From the NCBI RefSeq assembly GCF_022919835.1, contig NZ_CP095074.1:3143501-3207500 (forward strand): a stretch of DNA of 64,000 nucleotides, in the 5' to 3' direction. The notes under the pieces were generated by a model. That model had not been told where the DNA came from. It saw only the letters and a list, made by a program, of their open reading frames with translations, and did no database searches. This DNA is from Halobacillus shinanisalinarum (GTDB lineage: Bacteria > Bacillota > Bacilli > Bacillales > Halobacillaceae). Made by a program: the position numbers and the translations under genes. Within the stretch, counting starts at the first letter, position 1. Each line of letters opens with the position of its first letter. Positions 1-8,074 of this stretch are shown here, in pieces.

Positions 1-2
1 AC

Positions 3-176
3 TGGGCAAACCAGTTATGGCACAAATATGGAAAGCCTCCAAATCCTGAACAAGCGAATGATGTGATAAAAAAAGAACTTGGGGGAAAATTTGTGAAAGT
101 ACTCGAAGATGCAGGTGTATTCAAGGAACGTGCAGCATTTAAACGATTTATAGAGGCCCTGAATAAGAATTTATAA
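3..176 (+). CDS. C-terminal tail of an unidentified protein (5' end outside window)
   Basis: An open frame enters from the left edge and ends at a TAA, giving 57 residues that start WANQLWHKYG and end EALNKNL. It is hydrophilic, helix-prone and shows no motif I can place. The start lies upstream of the window, so neither length nor family can be judged. It may be intact or another remnant like the material just downstream. It runs in the same direction as the amino-sugar locus. Confidence 0.5.
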   Translation, partial: WANQLWHKYGKPPNPEQANDVIKKELGGKFVKVLEDAGVFKERAAFKRFIEALNKNL

Positions 177-237
177 AAATGTCATTGGTTAAATGCCAAC
201 ATGACTACTAATAACAGATAAAGTCAATCGACATCAG

Positions 238-354
238 ATGTTTAATCTAACAATTGAAGAGTTGAAAACGATAAAGGCAGTACATACTGTCAAAGAAATT
301 TACCGACAACTAAGGGGGTGGCAGAAGTTAACTGAGAATATCTTTAAAAGGTAG
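238..354 (+). pseudogene. remnant of an AgaS-like SIS gene (N-terminus only)
   Basis: A 38-codon frame beginning MFNLTIEELKTIKAVHTVKE closely mirrors the start of the intact AgaS-type protein at 6186 (MFNLTAEELEKNKAVHTAKE) and then stops at a TAG. None of the SIS sugar-phosphate domain follows. I see a paralogous fragment, and I infer that an older copy of the amino-sugar gene set once stood here. There is no good ribosome binding site. Confidence 0.7.
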
Positions 355-500
355 AGGTATTTCTTGCTACTGTTGCTGTATCCGGATCGATGATCATTTG
401 AATATACGAATCCAATGGATGATGTAATCTACTCAGTATTTAGTTTTGGATTAAGTGTGAGTCCTTATAACTTAGGAGCTAAAATCATCATATTAGATAA

Positions 501-533
501 AAATCCGTATTCTCAATAAAAGGATACGGATTT
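501..533 (+). terminator. hairpin in the decayed region
   Basis: AAATCCGTAT (501-510) pairs perfectly with ATACGGATTT (524-533) across a 13-nt loop. The T-rich tail is short, so it is a weak intrinsic terminator or a bidirectional one. A 34-codon frame (415-519) runs into the hairpin and has no recognisable product. Confidence 0.5.
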
Positions 534-685
534 CTCTGTAATAGGTGATTGCTTATCGTTGTAAATAAGCGGTTTTCCTGACTCTACCCCAGGAAGGGCA
601 TCCTATTAAACATTTTCGCTTAATTGGATCGATGCGCTTTTATAAAGGAGTAATAAATTTTTGCATTAGTTTTTTGAAAATTCAG

Positions 686-714
686 TTGTACCATCAACCA
701 TACAATGATATGAT
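686..714 (+). promoter_or_regulatory. promoter with overlapping GTTG..CAAC dyad
   Basis: TTGTAC and TATGAT are separated by 17 bp. The -35 is embedded in GTTGTACCATCAAC (685-698), an imperfect palindrome. A nearly identical arrangement stands at 4296-4325 downstream of the GntR gene. The promoter reads towards the decayed aldolase at 765. The shared sequence suggests a common operator, most simply for the GntR regulator at 3542 (inference). Confidence 0.6.
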
Positions 715-764
715 AGGGTCGAATAAAACCTTACTGTGTTTATTCAAGAGAATAAGAGGGCGCT

Positions 765-1160
765 ATGCCGTTAGTACAATAAAAGCAATGTTGGAAGGAT
801 GTCTATAAAAATAATTATGCATCAATTCATTCGCAGTACATTCTATAGGCAGTGTTCGCGGAGCAGAATCTCTTGATGCACCGGTGATTATCCAGGGATC
901 TGTTTCTATTTGAGAACCAATTAATAATTTCACTCATACATAACGGGGGCAGAGCAAGCGAAAGTACCTGTTGTGATTCATCTTGAACATGCATATAGTC
1001 TTGAGATTGTTATCCAGTGTTTGCAGGCAGGTTATACATCAGAAGTTAGACAGATTCAACTTCCATTTTAAGGAGATATACAATAGTTCAAAAAGTCTTG
1101 GAATTTGCTCGCTATTCGAATGGAACAGTCGAAGCTCCCAATACTTTCGGTGATGGATAA
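765..1160 (+). pseudogene. decayed class II ketose-bisphosphate aldolase (KbaY/GatY/Fba type)
   Basis: Fragments in shifting frames follow the class II aldolase order. MPLV at 765 is the typical start of this family, DAPVII lies near 880, and VPVVIHLEHA with AGYTSE at about 967-1044 matches the family core VPVAIHLDHG with AGFTSV. KVLEFARYSNGTVEA at about 1090-1135 matches the following helix and strand. Stops and shifts interrupt it repeatedly, the Asp of HLDHG is read as Glu, and the C-terminal half with the remaining zinc ligands is absent. Next to aga genes the likely ancestor is tagatose-1,6-bisphosphate aldolase. The intact LacD at 12279 supplies the same step. Confidence 0.75.
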
Positions 1161-1674
1161 CAATAATCCAAAAAAATCTGTCTACCTCGACTAGTATGAA
1201 CTTAGAACGTGATAGGTGAAATTTGAATTTTTTTCAACAAACACAACCCAACAACCCGATGACGGTATTTAAATTATTTTTCTCTGGGGAGGTGGTAAAC
1301 AACTCATTCATACTTAGACAAAATGTAGAAGGTTTATTGTGTCTGTAATTAGTATCAAAAAAAGGAGGTTGAAGCTTTGAAGTCTTATTTAAAAGTTTTC
1401 CCTGTGGTTTGGGACTCGTTGCTATTGTGGGGTTTCTACTTCCGGATGGTTTGTTCTCCTCTCCTATGGATGCAGAAACCGATCAGAATACCAAAACAGT
1501 CGGAGCTGTGACAGGTTTTTCTGCTGAGATTTCCAACAACTAAACGAACAGTGTTCGAAAATTATCTATTTTGTGCAGTTTATATTCACCTGGAGTAAGC
1601 AGTTTCGTTTCGGTATTTTGGCTAAGTTTATGAGTAATTGGGATTAGTTTTCAAGTCTAAGTAGGAGGTTCGCT
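1161..1674 (+). other. intergenic region with degenerate coding traces
   Basis: No intact gene. A good ribosome binding site near 1363 (AAAGGAGG) precedes a TTG-started frame at 1377 that would encode a signal-peptide-like segment (GLGLVAIVGFLLPDG) only if a frameshift is allowed, so it is probably another remnant. A sequence around 1243-1270 weakly resembles the promoter dyads at 685 and 4296. Confidence 0.4.
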
Positions 1675-3342
1675 ATGAGAAGATTTAATCTTTTTATGCT
1701 TATTGGTGTTGGACTGGTAATGGCGGTTTTTTTGGCTGCTTGTACTGGAAAGACTACAAATGAAGCAGAGAATGACAGCCAAGACAATTCAGGGACAAGT
1801 GACGAGGAAGAAGTTATGAATTTATCTGTATCTAGTTCATTGCAAACAATGGATACATCTTTAGCTGCAGATGCACTCTCTTTTCAATGGCTAAACGTCA
1901 CTAAAGAAGGACTTTATCGTTATGGGCTGAAAGGGGAACATATACCTGGAGTAGCAAAAAATCATGAAGTCAGTGAAGATGGCCTTACATGGGTATTTCA
2001 TTTAAGAGAAAATGCCAAATGGCTAAACGGTGATACTGTTACTGCAGAAGATTTTGTTTATTCATGGAGACGTGCTTTGGACCCTTCTACGGGCTCTGAA
2101 TACGGCCCTTATGTGATGGGAGGTATTATTAAAAACTCTCAGGCTGTCATTGACGGAGAAATGAAACCAGAGGAATTAGGTGTAAAAGCAGTAGATGATT
2201 TCACCCTGGAAGTTCAACTAGAGAAACCAATTCCTTATTTTAAATCAATGACATCTTTCGGTACATTTTTCCCAATTAATAAAGATAAAGCAGAAAAATA
2301 TGGAGAAGAATATGCCATGGAGGCAAAATCCACAGATTCTAATGGTCCATATACAATGAAAGAATGGAATCATGGAGAAGGGTGGGTTGTTGAAAAAAAC
2401 CCTGAATATTGGGATGCCGAGAATGTAGATATTGAGAAAATAACTGCCAGTGTTATTAAGGAAACATCTACAGCCGTTAATCTTTATGAGTCTGGTGAGG
2501 TTGATCATGTTGAATTAAATTCAGAATTTGTGTCTGAATATAAAACGTCAGAGGAATATAATACTGGATTAGACCCCGCAGTGTATTTTATGAAGACGAA
2601 TATGGAAGCGAATAAAGCACTTGCTAATATCAAAGTCAGAAAAGCGCTTCAAATGATAGTTGATCGTCAAAGTCTCGTTGACGTTATTTTAAATAATGGT
2701 TCAATTCCAGCCACTGGCTTTTTGCCTAAAGGATTTGCTATCCATCCAGAGACTGGTCAAGATCTAAGAGAAATGAATGGCCCTCTAATTGAAACCAACA
2801 AAAAGAAAGCTAAGCAGCTATGGAATGAAGCGAAAGATGATTTAGGAATAGAAAAACTTGAATTAGAATACTTGTCTGGAGATACGGAACAATCTCGGAA
2901 TATTAGTGCATATATAAAAGCACAGCTTGAAGAATTGGAAGGTTTAAATATTAAAGTCGTTTCTGTACCAGGTAAAATAAGGACCGAGCGGATGAACAAT
3001 ATGAATTACGAACTAGCTATGTCGGCATGGGGACCGGACTATCGTGACCCTAATACATTTATGGATTTGTTTGTAACTGATGGTCCACATAACAAAACGG
3101 GCTTCTCCAACAAAGAATATGATCAACTGCTTAAGGATGCTGCTACCACATACGTCCACGATCCTGAAAAGCGTTACGATTTATTCTTAAAGGCGGAACG
3201 AATTCTTGTTCAAGAAGATGCAGTCATTATGCCAATCTATCAACGTGGGAAGTCATATCTCGTGAAATCTCATATTAAAGGATTCCGAACTAACGTAATG
3301 GGACCTCATTATACCTATCAAGATGCTACAATTAAAGAATAG
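1675..3342 (+). CDS. oligopeptide ABC transporter substrate-binding lipoprotein (OppA/DppE family)
   Basis: The 555-residue product begins with a lipoprotein signal (hydrophobic stretch 6-20, lipobox LAAC with Cys23). It continues as an SBP_bac_5 peptide-binding protein, with the family pattern LTWVFHLRENAKWLNGD near 105-120 and ITAEDFVYSWRRALDP-like sequence (TAEDFVYSWRRALDP) near 122-136. Length is normal for OppA. AGGAGG lies 8 nt before the ATG. No permease or ATPase genes accompany it, so it must borrow those of another opp system. It stands between aga remnants and the GntR gene, so import of amino-sugar-bearing peptides is conceivable but unproven. Confidence 0.88.
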   Translation: MRRFNLFMLIGVGLVMAVFLAACTGKTTNEAENDSQDNSGTSDEEEVMNLSVSSSLQTMDTSLAADALSFQWLNVTKEGLYRYGLKGEHIPGVAKNHEVSEDGLTWVFHLRENAKWLNGDTVTAEDFVYSWRRALDPSTGSEYGPYVMGGIIKNSQAVIDGEMKPEELGVKAVDDFTLEVQLEKPIPYFKSMTSFGTFFPINKDKAEKYGEEYAMEAKSTDSNGPYTMKEWNHGEGWVVEKNPEYWDAENVDIEKITASVIKETSTAVNLYESGEVDHVELNSEFVSEYKTSEEYNTGLDPAVYFMKTNMEANKALANIKVRKALQMIVDRQSLVDVILNNGSIPATGFLPKGFAIHPETGQDLREMNGPLIETNKKKAKQLWNEAKDDLGIEKLELEYLSGDTEQSRNISAYIKAQLEELEGLNIKVVSVPGKIRTERMNNMNYELAMSAWGPDYRDPNTFMDLFVTDGPHNKTGFSNKEYDQLLKDAATTYVHDPEKRYDLFLKAERILVQEDAVIMPIYQRGKSYLVKSHIKGFRTNVMGPHYTYQDATIKE

Positions 3343-3380
3343 TTTCGATATGGATCCTAACCCCCCTTAATATATGAGTT

Positions 3381-3420
3381 TTCAAAAACCCCTGTGCTTT
3401 CCTGCACAGGGGTTTTTGAA
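3381..3420 (+). terminator. intrinsic terminator after the OppA-like gene
   Basis: A perfect 17-bp stem (TTCAAAAACCCCTGTGC against its complement) with a 6-nt loop. The 3' arm carries the T run. It isolates the lipoprotein gene from the GntR gene. Confidence 0.9.
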
Positions 3421-3541
3421 TTATAAAACTAAACTTATTGCATTTTATGTAAGTGACTTAATTATAGATTTAGTTATCTTTCTTTTAAAATCCGTCATAA
3501 TTAAGTAGAATAGTTATAAGAGTATTCAGGAGGTCCGCAAA

Positions 3542-4273
3542 ATGTCACATAAACTAGATCATGGAAGTTTTATACCTTTATATCACCAGTTAAAGGATAT
3601 TATTAAGGAAAAAATTGAATCTGGGGAATGGGCCCCCGGTGAAAAAATACCTTCAGAAAATGAAATGAGGAATGATTTTGAAATAAGTCGTAATACAGCA
3701 AAAAAAGCTATAGAAGACCTTGTTCAGGAGGGATTATTGGATCGGAAGCAAGGAAGAGGAACGTTTGTTTCTAAACCTAAACTGGAACAATCGCTGACTG
3801 GTTTCTATACTTTCAGTAAAGTCATGGCTGCTAAGGGGATGAACCCGACAGACGTCATTATTGATATTGAAATAAAGCGCGTGAAGTCAAGTATTGCCAA
3901 GACCTTACAGATAAATATAAAGGAGGATGTTGTTGCATTACGTCGTCTCAGAAAAGCGAATAATGAACCAATCATTTTAGAAACCTCTTATATACCTACA
4001 TCGCTTATTCCTGGACTATCCAGAGAAGATCTTGAACAATATTCTCTATATGATTTTATGGAAAAAAAGTATGGGGTGACTGTTTCAAAAGCGCGCGAGG
4101 TTTTTGAGCCCGTTTTAATTCGGGATTATGAAAGTAAGTACCTTGAAGTAAATGAGGGGTACCCAGCTTTATTATTGGATCGAATAGCCTTTAATAAGGC
4201 AGGCCGTCCAGTAGAATTTTGCAGATCGATTGTTAGAGGAGATCGTTGTCGATTTTATACAGAGCTTATATAA
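3542..4273 (+). CDS. GntR/HutC-family transcriptional regulator with UTRA domain
   Basis: A 243-residue regulator. Residues about 10-75 form the GntR winged helix (PLYHQLKDIIKEKIESGEW, then SENEMRNDFEISRNTAKKAI and RKQGRGTFV). Residues about 95-238 match a UTRA ligand-binding domain (DVVALRRLRKANNEPIILE, YSLYDFMEKKYGV). HutC-type regulators usually sense phosphosugars, which fits the downstream amino-sugar PTS genes. AGGAGG precedes the ATG. Its likely sites are the GTTG..CAAC dyads at 685 and 4296 (inference from position and repetition). Confidence 0.92.
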   Translation: MSHKLDHGSFIPLYHQLKDIIKEKIESGEWAPGEKIPSENEMRNDFEISRNTAKKAIEDLVQEGLLDRKQGRGTFVSKPKLEQSLTGFYTFSKVMAAKGMNPTDVIIDIEIKRVKSSIAKTLQINIKEDVVALRRLRKANNEPIILETSYIPTSLIPGLSREDLEQYSLYDFMEKKYGVTVSKAREVFEPVLIRDYESKYLEVNEGYPALLLDRIAFNKAGRPVEFCRSIVRGDRCRFYTELI

Positions 4274-4289
4274 AGCTCTGTGTTTTTTT
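4259..4289 (+). terminator. terminator overlapping the GntR stop codon
   Basis: ACAGAGCTT pairs with AAGCTCTGT across a 5-nt loop and is followed by seven T. The stop codon lies in the loop/3' arm. Confidence 0.85.
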
Positions 4290-4295
4290 GATTTA

Positions 4296-4325
4296 GTTGA
4301 CCCATCAACCTAACAATGGTATTAT
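4296..4325 (+). promoter_or_regulatory. strong promoter with operator-like dyad before the aga genes
   Basis: TTGACC (4297-4302), a 17-bp spacer and TATTAT (4320-4325) form a near-consensus sigma-A promoter. The -35 sits inside GTTGACCCATCAAC (4296-4309), an inverted repeat with arms GTTGA/TCAAC. The spacer continues with the same ACC..ACAATG word found at 697-707. A repressor bound here would block RNA polymerase. GntR (3542) is the obvious candidate. Confidence 0.7.
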
Positions 4326-4713
4326 TTTAAATAATTAAAATATTACATTATAGGGGGGATGGCTCATAAAAACATTATGTAGGATACCTACATAATCACT
4401 CAATTGGAGCATTTCCTGTACACAACGCGATTTGCAGTATTAAATGGGGGCAGAGTCACTGTATTTTGTCAAAACATAAGTATTTTATGGATAGTACAAG
4501 TTAAATTTTTCACTGCGGAGAAATCACATTATTTCCGAGAACCACCGTTAGCCAACGAATATTCATTGATTTAGCTAAAGTCGCCGTGAAAAATTACAGT
4601 TTGTGGATAGACGAACCCCCTCAAGAACTGAATTTAGGAAGAACAAGACGAGTAACTAATGTGAGTGACTAGATAGGCAATGACTAATAACGAGATTAGG
4701 AAGGAGAGGCTAC
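4326..4713 (+). other. leader region containing an unidentified gene remnant
   Basis: About 390 bases between the promoter and the oxidoreductase. A clean 51-codon frame without a start (4517-4672, beginning GEITLFPRTT and ending RVTNVSD) looks like the C-terminus of a lost protein. Sequence before it (4360-4510) is full of stops in all frames. The AGGAGAGG ribosome site of the next gene lies at the end. Confidence 0.45.
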
Positions 4714-5973
4714 ATGATTGAAGCAGTCTTAATAGGGGCGGGGAATCGCGGCATGTTTGCATATGCTTCCTATGCCTTAAAACATGATCATGAGGTATCT
4801 TTTATTGCTGTGGCAGAACCAAATGAAGAAAGACGCTTAAGATTTGCTAACGACCACAATATCCCCAAAGAAAATCAGTTTGCTAGCTGGGAGGAACTAC
4901 TAGATCAAAAACAGCTCTGTGAAGCACTAGTTATCAGTACACAAGATAAGCAACACTATGAACCTACCATGAGAGCTTTGGAGGTAGGCTATGATATTTT
5001 ATTAGAAAAACCGATGTCACCTGATCCCCTTGAAACATTGGAAATGGCTGAAAAGGCTGAAAAGCTTAATCGTAGTTTGACCGTTTGTCACGTACTGCGA
5101 TACTCTACTTTTTTTAGTGAGCTAAAACGACTGGTTGATGAAGGAAGAATCGGCGATATTATGTCTGTTCAGTGGAACGAAAATGTGGGCGTGCAGCACC
5201 ATGCTCACAGTTTTGTAAGGGGGAATTGGAGCAATTCGGGTACTTCAAGTCCTATGTTGTTACAGAAATCATGTCATGATATTGACCTATTGCTATGGTT
5301 AATAGACGGAGAATGTACGACTGTTTCATCGTTTGGCAGCTTAACGTTTTTTAATGAAAAACATGCGCCTGAGGGATCAACTGATCGGTGTACAGATGGG
5401 TGTGTGGTTGAACATGAATGTCCATTTTCTGCAATCAAATTGTATCACAATGAAAAAGACAACTGGCCGCAAAACGTGGTAACGCTTAATCCTAACTTAG
5501 ATGAACGTATGAAAGCGATTAAGGAAGGCCCGTATGGGAAATGCGTTTATCGGTCTGATAATAATGTGGTGGATCACCAAGTGGTTAACCTAGAATTTGA
5601 TAATGAAGTAACTGTTGCCTTCACCATGTCTGCTTTCACCGATGAAACGAGCCGGACTTTTAAAATCATGGGGACAAAGGGGGAAATTCACGGCTCAACT
5701 GCAGCAAATGAGCTTAAGGTTAACTACTTTACCGGTAGAAAAGAAATTATTACTCCTGAAAGGATTGAAGGTGGTCATGGTGGAGCTGACAATATGATAA
5801 TGAGGGACTTTATTCAACAAAGTACCTATAAAAGGAAAGGTAGGAAGACCTCTGGAAAAGAGTCGGCCAAAAGTCATTTAATCGCCTTTGCAGCTGAGAA
5901 GTCAAGGGACACAGGTCAGACTATTCGTTTAAATGACTTTATGAGTTCACTTAAGAAAAGTCAATTGAACTAG
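4714..5973 (+). CDS. Gfo/Idh/MocA-family NAD(P)-dependent oxidoreductase
   Basis: The 419-residue protein has an N-terminal Rossmann fold (VLIGAGNRGMFAYA, residues 5-18) and the family lysine motif (ILLEKPMSPDP near 94-104). The C-terminal domain has KSCHDIDLLLWL near 190-200. A Cys-rich segment (RCTDGCVVEHECPFSA, about 226-241) and a later GPYGKCVY mark a distinct subfamily. The substrate is not deducible. In this locus it could oxidise an amino sugar or, like GH109 enzymes of the same superfamily, act as an NAD-dependent glycosidase (inference). AGGAGAGG precedes the ATG. Confidence 0.85.
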   Translation: MIEAVLIGAGNRGMFAYASYALKHDHEVSFIAVAEPNEERRLRFANDHNIPKENQFASWEELLDQKQLCEALVISTQDKQHYEPTMRALEVGYDILLEKPMSPDPLETLEMAEKAEKLNRSLTVCHVLRYSTFFSELKRLVDEGRIGDIMSVQWNENVGVQHHAHSFVRGNWSNSGTSSPMLLQKSCHDIDLLLWLIDGECTTVSSFGSLTFFNEKHAPEGSTDRCTDGCVVEHECPFSAIKLYHNEKDNWPQNVVTLNPNLDERMKAIKEGPYGKCVYRSDNNVVDHQVVNLEFDNEVTVAFTMSAFTDETSRTFKIMGTKGEIHGSTAANELKVNYFTGRKEIITPERIEGGHGGADNMIMRDFIQQSTYKRKGRKTSGKESAKSHLIAFAAEKSRDTGQTIRLNDFMSSLKKSQLN

Positions 5974-6058
5974 TGGCGACATCTTCAAAACAAAAATGGA
6001 TCCCTGAAGACATGAAGGGTCAGTTAACAATGCAATATAAATATATGACAACTTTATT

Positions 6059-6096
6059 GGGACGTAGTTTGGATGACAATAAGTGTCCCCTTTTTT
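6059..6096 (+). terminator. possible terminator between oxidoreductase and agaS
   Basis: GGGAC (6059-6063) and GTCCC (6085-6089) with a 21-nt loop are followed by six T. The stem is short. If active, agaS needs its own promoter. The palindrome ACCAATTGGT (6141-6150) within TGTCAAC..TTAACA could be an operator for it. Confidence 0.5.
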
Positions 6097-6185
6097 CTAT
6101 GAAATTTTTAATAGAGTCGCTTTAAACATCTGTCAACATAACCAATTGGTGTTTAACAAAACTATAACCTAACGGAGGATGACGA

Positions 6186-7364
6186 ATGTTCAATTTAACA
6201 GCTGAAGAGCTAGAAAAAAATAAGGCTGTGCATACTGCAAAAGAGATTCATCAACAGCCAACTGTATGGCAGGAATTAATTTCAGATCTACACCAACAAA
6301 CAGAATCATTTAGAGGGTTTATTGATTCTATTTACAGAAAACATGATCAAGTACGCGTAATCTTTACCGGTGCTGGAACATCAGCATTCGCAGGCGATAC
6401 TCTTGTTCCGGAGCTACGTAAGCAAAACCAACAGAATGTACAGTTTGAGGCTATTGCTTCTACTGATATTGTATCGAATCCAACTGAACATCTATTCAAA
6501 GATATTCCGACTATCATGGTGTCTTTTGCGAGGTCTGGAAATAGCCCAGAAAGCGTTGGGGCAGTTTCTCTAGGACATCAGTTTATTGACCATTTTTATC
6601 AAGTAGTCATTACGTGTAATAAAGAGGGACAGCTAGCCCAAAATATAAGGAATGATGATAACAGTATTACTGTACTGACTCCAGAGAAGGCACATGACCA
6701 AGGGTTTGCAATGACAAGTAGTTTTACAAGCATGATGATTGCTGCATATTCAATATTTACTTTGAAAAATTTTATCGGTAATGAATCCAAACAGATTATT
6801 GCCAATGCAGAACGATTAGTTGATTCGATAGTGGATACTATTGATGAAATTTTAAAATTTGATTTTGAACGAATTGTATATTTAGGGTCGGGTCTACTTG
6901 GTCAACTATCGCATGAAGCAGCATTAAAAATGCTCGAGTTATCCGCTGGAAAAGTCATTGCGACTCACGAATCGTCGTTGGGGTTTCGTCATGGGCCAAA
7001 ATCGATTTTGAATAAAAGATCCCTAGTTGTACTGTTTATGTCACAAGATCCGTACACAAGAAAATATGACTTGGATATTTTAAGAGAGCTAAGAGCAGAA
7101 TCTGGTATTAAAGTGATAGCTTTAACGGAGAAAAAAGACCAAGAGGTAGAGGGACTAGCCCACTGGACGATACAAGTAAACTTTGAAAAGGAGGATCTTC
7201 CTAGTGATTTTTATTTAGCACTACTGTATGTGATTTTTGCTCAAACTTTAGCATTGAAAAAATCTCTTCAGATTGGTATTACGCCGGACAACCCTAGTCC
7301 AGAAGGCCGTGTAAACCGTGTAGTGCAAGGGGTAACGATTTATGATTATAGGAAAGTAAGGTAG
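6186..7364 (+). CDS. agaS: AgaS-type SIS protein: galactosamine-6-phosphate deaminase/isomerase
   Basis: The 392-residue protein has two SIS domains. The first holds FTGAGTSAFAGD near 61-72 and SFARSGNSPESVGA near 114-127. The second holds YLGSGLLGQLSHEAALKMLEL near 235-255 and ESSLGFRHGPKS near 260-271. This is the AgaS (tagatose-6-phosphate ketose/aldose isomerase) architecture, an enzyme shown in other bacteria to convert galactosamine-6-P to tagatose-6-P and ammonia in the cytoplasm. AACGGAGG precedes the ATG. It stands directly before the PTS genes, and a broken paralogue start lies at 238. Confidence 0.9.
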   Translation: MFNLTAEELEKNKAVHTAKEIHQQPTVWQELISDLHQQTESFRGFIDSIYRKHDQVRVIFTGAGTSAFAGDTLVPELRKQNQQNVQFEAIASTDIVSNPTEHLFKDIPTIMVSFARSGNSPESVGAVSLGHQFIDHFYQVVITCNKEGQLAQNIRNDDNSITVLTPEKAHDQGFAMTSSFTSMMIAAYSIFTLKNFIGNESKQIIANAERLVDSIVDTIDEILKFDFERIVYLGSGLLGQLSHEAALKMLELSAGKVIATHESSLGFRHGPKSILNKRSLVVLFMSQDPYTRKYDLDILRELRAESGIKVIALTEKKDQEVEGLAHWTIQVNFEKEDLPSDFYLALLYVIFAQTLALKKSLQIGITPDNPSPEGRVNRVVQGVTIYDYRKVR

Positions 7365-7377
7365 TTGCGTGACTAGA

Positions 7378-7456
7378 GTCGGAATGAGGTTAAAGTCTTT
7401 CTATTAATAGATGGAAGATACCCTAACAGCATAAAATGGTGCAACCTCAGACCGAC
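7378..7456 (+). promoter_or_regulatory. structured intergenic RNA segment before the PTS genes
   Basis: GTCGG (7378-7382) plus GAGGTT (7386-7391) can pair with AACCTC (7443-7448) plus CCGAC (7452-7456), leaving a symmetric 3x3 internal loop and a 51-nt apical loop that contains the palindrome CTATTAATAG. There is no T run. It could stabilise or process the transcript between agaS and the PTS genes. Confidence 0.45.
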
Positions 7457-7504
7457 TGTCTATCTATAGAAAATTAGTAAGAATTCAACTTTCTAAATCA
7501 ATTA

Positions 7505-7518
7505 TGATAGCGCTATCA
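7505..7518 (+). promoter_or_regulatory. candidate CcpA cre site, perfect 14-bp palindrome
   Basis: TGATAGCGCTATCA is a perfect palindrome and differs from the cre consensus TGNAARCGNWWWCA at one base. It lies 45 nt before the IIB start at 7564 and so would act by blocking transcription or overlapping an internal promoter. Catabolite repression of a PTS operon is expected in this group. Confidence 0.7.
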
Positions 7519-7563
7519 ATTAACGGGTTTGTTTCGAAATTAAAAATCAGGAGGAAGATGATA

Positions 7564-8043
7564 ATGTCTCAATCAAGCATTTTATTGACTAGAATCGATA
7601 ACCGCTTAATTCATGGGCAAGTGGGTGTTACATGGGTAAACCATTTGGGTGCAAACTTAGTTGTTGTTGCAAACGACAAAGTTTCAGAGGATGAAGTACA
7701 GCAAAACCTCATGGATATGGTGTTGCCTGACACAATTCAATCTCGTTATTTTTCATTACAAAAAACAGCAGACATTATACATAAAGCATCACCACGGCAG
7801 AAAATATTTTTGGTTGTAAAAGATGTTCATGATGCATTGACATTGAAAGAGGGCGGTGTTCCGATTGATCACTTAAACATCGGAAACATGCATTATGAAG
7901 AAGGGAAGAGTCAAATATCTTCAACCGTATCCGTTAATGAAAAAGATATTGAATCATTTAAACGTTTAGGTGAATTGAAGGTAAAACTAGATTTGAGAAG
8001 GGTGCCAAATGAAAAAGGACAAAATATTTTAGATTTGATATAA
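7564..8043 (+). CDS. agaV: PTS mannose-family component IIB (amino-sugar specific)
   Basis: The 159-residue protein has the IIB core LLTRIDNRLIHGQVGVTWV, in which the His of LIHGQV (about residue 17) is the phosphorylation site, and DLRRVPNEKGQNI near the end. I chose the ATG at 7564 because AGGAGG (7549-7554) lies 9 nt before it. A longer frame from 7504 would start inside the cre palindrome and lacks a ribosome site. It passes phosphate from IIA to the sugar at the membrane. AgaV is the matching name in the GalNAc PTS, but specificity is inferred from LacC/LacD and AgaS nearby. Confidence 0.88.
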   Translation: MSQSSILLTRIDNRLIHGQVGVTWVNHLGANLVVVANDKVSEDEVQQNLMDMVLPDTIQSRYFSLQKTADIIHKASPRQKIFLVVKDVHDALTLKEGGVPIDHLNIGNMHYEEGKSQISSTVSVNEKDIESFKRLGELKVKLDLRRVPNEKGQNILDLI

Positions 8044-8074
8044 GTGCTTTTTATCCTAAATGGGGGTTTTATCT

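Noticed and set aside
7504..7563. Longer start for the PTS IIB gene
   Set aside because: The ATG at 7504 overlaps the cre palindrome and lacks a ribosome site. AGGAGG fits the ATG at 7564.
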